DNA of 64,000 bases from Candidatus Obscuribacterales bacterium (GTDB taxonomy: Bacteria; Cyanobacteriota; Vampirovibrionia; Obscuribacterales; Obscuribacteraceae), in the NCBI GenBank assembly GCA_031292355.1, contig JARLHI010000009.1:44925-108924 (forward strand), written 5' to 3'. Made by a program: the position numbers and the translations under genes. Each line of letters starts with the position of its first letter. Position 1 is the first letter of the stretch. The notes beneath the pieces were generated by a model. The model ran no database searches. It had not been told where the DNA came from and saw only the letters and a list, made by a program, of their open reading frames with translations. This document shows, piece after piece, positions 59,724 to 64,000 of this stretch.

Positions 59724-60236
59724 TTATTTTTCAATTTGATGATGAGCTGCTTTTTCGATTTTATGATGGTGCACTGCAGAATTAGGATGAGTCGAGACCC
59801 GGACGATGGATTTTGGCGTTACTCTTGTAACTTTTGCCTCGGCTTCCTGGTGAGCACTTTCAATAAAAAAGTAAAAAGATGCGGCAAAGGAAGCGACGAT
59901 CAATATGGTCAGAAAAAACTGCCCCATTTTATTGAAGATGATGTTGTCACCCCATAAGTTCCAGCCGCTGCCCATTTGGGAATATCTGCCCGCTTCCTGG
60001 TCTTCAACGTCGGTATTGGTTTGGATCAAACTGCCGATGAGACCGATGCCAAAACAAAATGCGACTCCCGAAAGGGTGATGTTCGAGTGCAGATCTGGGT
60101 GAAGGAAGACCCAAAGGCACATCAGTAAGCTCGAACCGAACATGACAGCCCAGCCCAGGAGAAATCCCGGACGGAGCTGACCATGCAAAATGCGTTCAAA
60201 GAAAGCAGATTCGAGAATTGAACTGAAGCTCTCCAT
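59724..60236 (-). CDS. Membrane protein with His-rich C-terminus
   Basis: 170 residues from the ATG at 60236 (GTGGA upstream) or 173 from the GTG at 60245. Three hydrophobic segments (FLLGWAVMFGSSLLMCLWVF; LSGVAFCFGIGLIGSLIQ; QFFLTILIVASFAASFYFFI) and a tail with VHHHKIEKAAHHQIEK. The His-rich end and the MerC-like neighbour suggest metal handling. No known family. Confidence 0.6.
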   Translation of the reverse strand: MESFSSILESAFFERILHGQLRPGFLLGWAVMFGSSLLMCLWVFLHPDLHSNITLSGVAFCFGIGLIGSLIQTNTDVEDQEAGRYSQMGSGWNLWGDNIIFNKMGQFFLTILIVASFAASFYFFIESAHQEAEAKVTRVTPKSIVRVSTHPNSAVHHHKIEKAAHHQIEK

Positions 60237-60339
60237 CAGATCCACAGTTGCACCATTAAAAAAGAGTGAGTAGTCCTATGCTAGAGGAGAATTGTGGAAA
60301 ATTCGTGTAGGTATATTTTTTTAGGCAAAGTTGCGACTG

Positions 60340-60382
60340 AAATGAAATCTGCGGCTCCTCGAAAGAGTGAAGAGCCGCAGAT
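60340..60382 (-). terminator. Terminator of the 341-residue gene
   Basis: ATCTGCGGCTC (60347-60357) and GAGCCGCAGAT (60372-60382) form a perfect 11-bp stem; on the minus strand TTTCATTTC follows. It starts 12 bases after the stop at 60394. Confidence 0.85.
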
Positions 60383-60393
60383 GCATAGTAGAT

Positions 60394-61419
60394 TTAACGC
60401 AGCATCGCCGCAAGCGAGCCCGACGAATTATCCCAGTCAGCTTGAAGGTAGCCTTGCAACTCTAGCCAACGTCCCAGGCTGATTTTGCTTTCGTCGTCTT
60501 TTGGCAAAGTGCCATCAGACTGCTGCCATTTCAGACAATGCACATCCTGCGACGGAAACTTACGTGCCGCCTTGAGGTCTGTCGCTGTGCACTGAAGAAA
60601 TTGCTGGAGCGGCTGTCCTTCGCTCGCCGGTGACGGGCAGCGGAAGAGGCAGGATACATCCAGTCCATCAGCAATGGTCTCGTCCAGCACAGACAACATC
60701 GCTATCACTCTTTCAGGAGCTGCCGGCAGATAGAGTCCGCTACCAATCGAGAATCGATGCATGAAACGTCTGGCATACAACTTTTGCTTCTTGCTCTCCG
60801 AGAGCTCGTTGCAAGGTTGTCCAGCCTCGTTTTTGGGTTTGGAACCATAGGCACGCTGCATACGCTGTGAAACGTTTTCCTCGAGGATGTAGGGTTCCGT
60901 TTCCAGCTTGCGGTTGAAGCTGACTCGCGCCAATTCCAGTTCTGCCACCGCTTGTGGTATCGCAATGCCACGCCGGTCCAACTCCTGCGTCAGTTCGTTC
61001 GCCACGCTGTTAGCCGGTGGCACATCGTACTGGCGAGCCAAAAGGAATTGCCGCAGGGTAACTTGCGCAGGGAAGGTCGGAATATCGTCCACACGCAGAC
61101 GCCACTCCAAACGATCGAAGGAATGGGATGGAAACGCGTCCGCATTTGCACTTGAAGTCGTGTTGCGGTCGAGGATTTCGTCGGCGATGCCGCACTCGAT
61201 GGCGAGCTGGACGAAGCGCTCGATGTGCTTGTTTTCGATGTAGAAGAAGTGCTTGCGGAAATTCACGCCCTGGCCAAAAGAGAGGGCAAAGTTGTGGTGT
61301 ATGCTGTACTTTGGCCAATTGCTGGAGGAGGATTTGAGACCTTCGTCCAGAATGCGTTCGTAAAACCGGTTTGTGTTCTCAGAGCGCGTGATATCGAAAG
61401 GAGCTTGATGTGCAGACAT
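60394..61419 (-). CDS. Hypothetical protein, 341 residues
   Basis: The ATG at 61419 follows GAAAGA; the frame is open to 61671 but that part contains no convincing protein and lies in the leader. The protein is soluble and helical, with FALSFGQGVNFRKHFFYIEN, ANELTQELDRRGIAIPQAVA, RMQRAYGSKPKNEAGQ and GRWLELQGYLQADWDNSSGS. I do not recognise a family or catalytic motif. It is GC-rich, ends in a strong terminator, and has two copies of the 24-bp-spaced repeat module 280-390 bases upstream of its start. Confidence 0.6.
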   Translation of the reverse strand: MSAHQAPFDITRSENTNRFYERILDEGLKSSSSNWPKYSIHHNFALSFGQGVNFRKHFFYIENKHIERFVQLAIECGIADEILDRNTTSSANADAFPSHSFDRLEWRLRVDDIPTFPAQVTLRQFLLARQYDVPPANSVANELTQELDRRGIAIPQAVAELELARVSFNRKLETEPYILEENVSQRMQRAYGSKPKNEAGQPCNELSESKKQKLYARRFMHRFSIGSGLYLPAAPERVIAMLSVLDETIADGLDVSCLFRCPSPASEGQPLQQFLQCTATDLKAARKFPSQDVHCLKWQQSDGTLPKDDESKISLGRWLELQGYLQADWDNSSGSLAAMLR

Positions 61420-61691
61420 GGTGATTCTTTCTTGCTTGATAGCAGAATCATGAGGGAGGGACGTATTATCCGGGGCTTGAAAGCTCCAGATTTTAACTAC
61501 TGCCGGAAAATTGGCAGAAAGAGTAGATTCGGATAATGCGACTTGATTTTGAAAGATGCGACGATTTTTGGAATAGTGATTGCAGATAATGTCTTGATAG
61601 TGGCTGAGTCGATGCGGCGTGCGCAAGCCCGAGAACGTAGAGTTACGAACAACAAAGTGTCCTTCTCGCAAATCGTGATTGCGCGGCTAGC

Positions 61692-61734
61692 GCGATTGGC
61701 ATTGGTCTGAAGCTTTTCCTTCATATTGGTCTGA
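61692..61734 (+). promoter_or_regulatory. 24-bp-spaced repeat module, copy B
   Basis: GCGATTGGC (61692-61700) abuts ATTGGTCTGA (61701-61710); the second ATTGGTCTGA starts at 61725, 24 bases on. Both 10-mers are identical and each is followed by AG. Upstream of the minus gene starting at 61419. Confidence 0.6.
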
Positions 61735-61769
61735 AGTGGACGGCTCAAAATTGCATTTTGAAAGCGCAT

Positions 61770-61812
61770 GCAATTCGCGTTGGTATGACGTAAATTTGAC
61801 GAATTGGTCTGA
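61770..61812 (+). promoter_or_regulatory. 24-bp-spaced repeat module, copy C
   Basis: GCAATTCGC (61770-61778) abuts GTTGGTATGA (61779-61788); ATTGGTCTGA follows at 61803, 24 bases on. Module C starts 78 bases after module B. A perfect hairpin (61814-61837) begins two bases after it. Confidence 0.6.
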
Positions 61813-62172
61813 ACGTTTTGGGCACCAGCCCAAAACGCTTCACTGCAAGCTATTGCGGGACCTTTCACTGTTTTGAATTTGCACCAGATGAAGTATTAGC
61901 ATTGATTATTTTCGACCCACCTTTGCGAGATGCGCAAAAACCGCTTGTCTGGTGCATAAATGCTCAGATAGTCTCAAGGTATTGATCACTTCTTCCCAGC
62001 CACTTTGTAATTATCGATTTTTCTAAAAAAACACAAGAAACTTGTTACTGACGCGACGAAATCCAGAATCTGGAGTTCGACCACCGTGATCTAGCCTTTT
62101 CCAACCCATCATCAACACTTCACAAAGCTCCCTTCTTCAACCGCAATTGCGGCCAGAAAATGGAACACGACA

Positions 62173-62859
62173 ATGACGGAACCAAAGACGGAATCTAAGA
62201 AAGCCTACTTCGCCGGTGCTCTCTTCAATGCCAAAGAGCTCCTCGGCAATATGCTCATCGGCAAAGCCATCGATGAGTTTTCGCAGGGTCGCTACGAGTG
62301 CGTGCTTCCCCAGAATCTGGAGGTAGCTGACGCTCGCTCGGTGGCCATCCGCAACGTCGACTTGCTGAACGTCATGCTCGCCGACGTCTGTATCTTTAAC
62401 TTCGATGGCAGCGAGCTCGATTCGGGCACGGTCGTCGAATTCATGTTCGCTAAGATGCTCGATATTCCTTGCGCGATTTTGCGCACGGACTTTCGCTCGT
62501 CTGGTGACCAGAAGGAAGGCGACCCCTGGAATCTCATGTGCTCTTTCTATCCGCGCACTGAGACCGTGCTGATCAACGGCATGTCGGCCTATCACGGCAA
62601 CGTGCATGGCAAAGCGACGATGTTCCATGGCATCACAGACATGTGCCATCACATCGCCGAACAGGTCGTCGTCGCTCTCGACAAGGCTACTGCGGCCGCC
62701 CCCATCTACACGGCCCTCGAAGCGAAAGCGGTGTACAAGGCGGCTCGCCGGTTCCCCGGAAGCGGATATTCCGACCTGATCAGTCTCCAAAACATGAGTG
62801 GGCTCATCACCAATAAGCAGAGTCGAGGTCTTCTCAACTCGGCTGTGAGCCAGAAGTAA
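62173..62859 (+). CDS. Nucleoside 2-deoxyribosyltransferase family protein
   Basis: 228 residues. It shows the NDT fold: KAYFAGALFNAKELLGNMLI at the N-terminus (nucleoside loop), ADVCIFNFDGSELDSGTVVE with the Asp...SGT-x-x-E catalytic/binding block (family DGxxxDSGTxxExG), and IPCAILRTDFRSSG. NDTs move deoxyribose between bases; relatives act on phosphorylated or modified nucleosides, so the exact substrate is open. The ATG has GGAAC-like spacing only. A nucleoside phosphorylase follows 129 bases on, and the two probably work in base or deoxynucleoside salvage. Confidence 0.8.
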   Translation: MTEPKTESKKAYFAGALFNAKELLGNMLIGKAIDEFSQGRYECVLPQNLEVADARSVAIRNVDLLNVMLADVCIFNFDGSELDSGTVVEFMFAKMLDIPCAILRTDFRSSGDQKEGDPWNLMCSFYPRTETVLINGMSAYHGNVHGKATMFHGITDMCHHIAEQVVVALDKATAAAPIYTALEAKAVYKAARRFPGSGYSDLISLQNMSGLITNKQSRGLLNSAVSQK

Positions 62860-62861
62860 AC

Positions 62862-62877
62862 AGCACCATCTGGTGCT
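62862..62877 (+). terminator. Short hairpin after the deoxyribosyltransferase gene
   Basis: AGCACCA-TC-TGGTGCT, 7-bp arms, two bases after the stop, followed by TCAAGG (no T-tract). A second larger GC-rich hairpin (GGTGCGGGCATGCCC region, about 62896-62922) follows. Probably attenuates rather than fully ends transcription into the phosphorylase gene. Confidence 0.4.
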
Positions 62878-62988
62878 TCAAGGGGTGGTTGGGATGGTGC
62901 GGGCATGCCCGTATTGCACCCCAGCCGGAGTGAAGGGCGCTGCCCGAATCTCAGCCACCTGTGGTGACTAACACAGAAAGCATTAATC

Positions 62989-63783
62989 ATGAGCAATAGG
63001 CATGCAAATCCTGAGAAGCAAATAGCCCTACGAGAGGCGCTGAAAGTGCGTCCGAATACCGCTATTCCATTGTCGTTCTTTCAGGACAACATGATTGTTT
63101 GTACCGGCGAAGATCCCAAAGAATTGACGATTGCCTTCAAGTCTTCTTCACTCGGCAAGTGTCTTCGTTATCATCAATATCGTTGCTATCAGGCCTGGAA
63201 GTTTTCTGGTGTCACGGTTGTCATCTCCGGTATCGGTACCGGCTGCATGGAGCCATTGATGTGGGAACTTCTGGACCATGAAACGCTTGGTGACAAGCGT
63301 CCTAAGCGTCTGGCAATGATAGGCACTGCTGGTTACATCAGCGACTCTGGCTTTGGTCGGGTGTACGTGGTTGATGGCGCTTATCCTGTCGGCTGTGGCG
63401 TTAGACTCGGCGACGAGCACTTGCCGGTACGTCCAAGGTTCGACGGGCACGCAGAGCTTGGATTACCACTGGCTGAAGAGATGTCGACAGACCGCTATTT
63501 CACTTGTACTCCAGCTATGACTGATCCGCGTAAGGTGCTGGCCAAATCTCATGATCCGCGGCTCCTTGAGGAACTCGAAAAGTACTGGAAGCCTGGTCGT
63601 CTGATTTCAATGGAGTCGCTTCAGTTCTATCACTTCGCCAAGGTGTTCGGTCTGCCCGACACTCAGTACATTGCGTTTCGCGGTGTCGCCAATCTTGCGG
63701 ATCAATTTGAAACGCAAGGCGATTATTCGCAACAGGTGTTGACCGATGCCCTTTCGCATGCGGTTAAGACCCTGCTGAAGTAA
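62989..63783 (+). CDS. Nucleoside phosphorylase (PNP/UDP family)
   Basis: 264 residues. The family core is visible: VTVVISGIGTGCMEPLMWEL (phosphate/ribose loop), RLAMIGTAGYISDSGFGRVY, VDGAYPVGCGVRLGDEH, SMESLQFYHFAKVFGLPD (the Glu-Met-Glu ribose-binding region in diverged form) and FRGVANLADQFE. It splits nucleosides with phosphate to base and ribose-1-phosphate; base preference is unknown. With the deoxyribosyltransferase, nucleoside hydrolase, ribokinase and nadD-nadE it outlines a nucleoside/NAD economy (inference). Confidence 0.85.
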   Translation: MSNRHANPEKQIALREALKVRPNTAIPLSFFQDNMIVCTGEDPKELTIAFKSSSLGKCLRYHQYRCYQAWKFSGVTVVISGIGTGCMEPLMWELLDHETLGDKRPKRLAMIGTAGYISDSGFGRVYVVDGAYPVGCGVRLGDEHLPVRPRFDGHAELGLPLAEEMSTDRYFTCTPAMTDPRKVLAKSHDPRLLEELEKYWKPGRLISMESLQFYHFAKVFGLPDTQYIAFRGVANLADQFETQGDYSQQVLTDALSHAVKTLLK

Positions 63784-63802
63784 TCATTTCAAGCGTCGAA
63801 AT

Positions 63803-63843
63803 ATTGAAGTAATGGTGCTGTTTCGCCGCACAGTTACTTCAAT
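63803..63843 (+). terminator. Hairpin after the phosphorylase gene
   Basis: ATTGAAGTAA (63803-63812) and TTACTTCAAT (63834-63843) form a perfect 10-bp stem, with GTGC/GCAC inside, 20 bases after the stop. The following bases (ACTTGGGG) are not T-rich, so it is a stem-loop with uncertain terminator strength. Confidence 0.55.
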
Positions 63844-63951
63844 ACTTGGGGTAACTATGCGGCGAACCCATGCCGATCGCAAACATGGCAAAAGTCTGTC
63901 ATTTAGAGGTGCCGCAAAGACTGGGTTAGTAGCGCTAAACTCGTCTCATAA

Positions 63952-64000
63952 ATGCCTTCTCAACCTCTTTTTGAAACCATCACCAGTTCGGCGTCGGCGA
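63952..64000 (+). CDS. Possible start of a gene cut by the window edge
   Basis: An ATG at 63952 opens MPSQPLFETITSSASA and runs off the window. No Shine-Dalgarno site precedes it; TAAACT about 15 bases upstream could be a -10 box of a leaderless transcript. Too short to judge. Confidence 0.25.
   Translation, partial: MPSQPLFETITSSASA

Larger units (their letters stand above)
61420..62172. other. 750-bp intergenic region with two repeat modules
   Basis: No accepted gene. A 123-codon minus frame (61497-61868) repeats QTN because it reads through the repeat modules, and is rejected. CGTTTTGGGC-ACCA-GCCCAAAACG (61814-61837) is a perfect 10-bp hairpin directly beside module C. Confidence 0.5.

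Noticed and set aside
61497..61868. 123-codon minus-strand ORF with repeated QTN
   Set aside because: The QTN repeats are the translation of the intergenic 10-mers of modules B and C. There is no ribosome-binding site and no protein-like pattern, and the frame is AT/GC mixed like its intergenic surroundings.
1..64000. tRNA, rRNA, CRISPR arrays, insertion sequences and prophage genes
   Set aside because: Looked for T-loop motifs, rRNA cores, regularly spaced 28-37-bp repeats, transposase motifs and phage structural genes on both strands; none seen.

Overview
The window is about 64 kb of bacterial chromosome-like DNA of near-balanced base composition. It has no phage structural genes, transposases, CRISPR arrays, rRNA or tRNA genes that I could see. 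The lineage cannot be fixed without searches. The combination of PATAN/DUF4388 proteins with decayed GGDEF domains, a BtpA-family protein, an archaeal-type prolyl-tRNA synthetase, a TldD/TldE pair and six copies of the cyanobacterial-type octamer GCGATCGC, with no photosynthesis genes, best fits a non-photosynthetic relative of Cyanobacteria (Melainabacteria/Vampirovibrionia, perhaps Obscuribacterales). That is an inference.

Layout. 1-6.8 kb: the end of a large Pro/Ala-rich protein with a degenerate GGDEF domain, then a two-gene heavy-metal RND efflux operon. 6.9-15.5 kb: a secreted HNH-like protein, a sigma-70 family factor with an unlisted 53-codon gene in front of it, a NiCoT transporter, a DUF362 lipoprotein, a secreted TIM-barrel protein, a TPR protein, a LysM protein with a 21-bp repeat tract, and a HAD phosphatase. 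15.7-22.1 kb: an HD alarmone-hydrolase-like protein, a thermolysin-like metalloprotease, small unknown genes, a methyltransferase and a nucleoside hydrolase. 22.2-26.4 kb: a metallophosphoesterase and the tldD-tldE pair. 27-32.6 kb: a minus-strand run of unknown and membrane proteins with an M48 protease and a two-S1-domain protein. 33-38.2 kb: proS, two divergent PATAN proteins, and BtpA. 38.7-43.1 kb: oligoendopeptidase F and small membrane proteins. 43.4-51.6 kb: a MocR regulator without its PLP lysine, a broken trypsin-like protease, an MshEN-like triplicated protein, ribokinase, a class II deacetylase, a 2H phosphoesterase and a frameshifted small gene. 52.4-63.8 kb: small secreted and unknown proteins, a double retropepsin-like protease, nadD-nadE, two metal-binding membrane proteins, a nucleoside 2-deoxyribosyltransferase relative and a nucleoside phosphorylase.

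Two composition classes alternate. One is more AT-rich at third codon positions and includes proS, the PATAN proteins, MocR and the deacetylase. The other is more GC-rich, with long antisense open frames, strong Shine-Dalgarno sites and a hairpin terminator after many genes. The GC-rich class carries a nucleoside/NAD set: nucleoside hydrolase, nadD, nadE, deoxyribosyltransferase and phosphorylase.

The most unusual unexplained signal is a 43-bp intergenic module: a 9-mer GCRATTSGC abutting a 10-mer like RYTGGTCTGA, with a second 10-mer exactly 24 bp further on. It occurs near 41.98 kb, twice near 61.7-61.8 kb, and in inverted, partial form near 51.97 kb. Each copy lies upstream of a GC-rich-class gene of unknown function and is oriented the same way relative to it.
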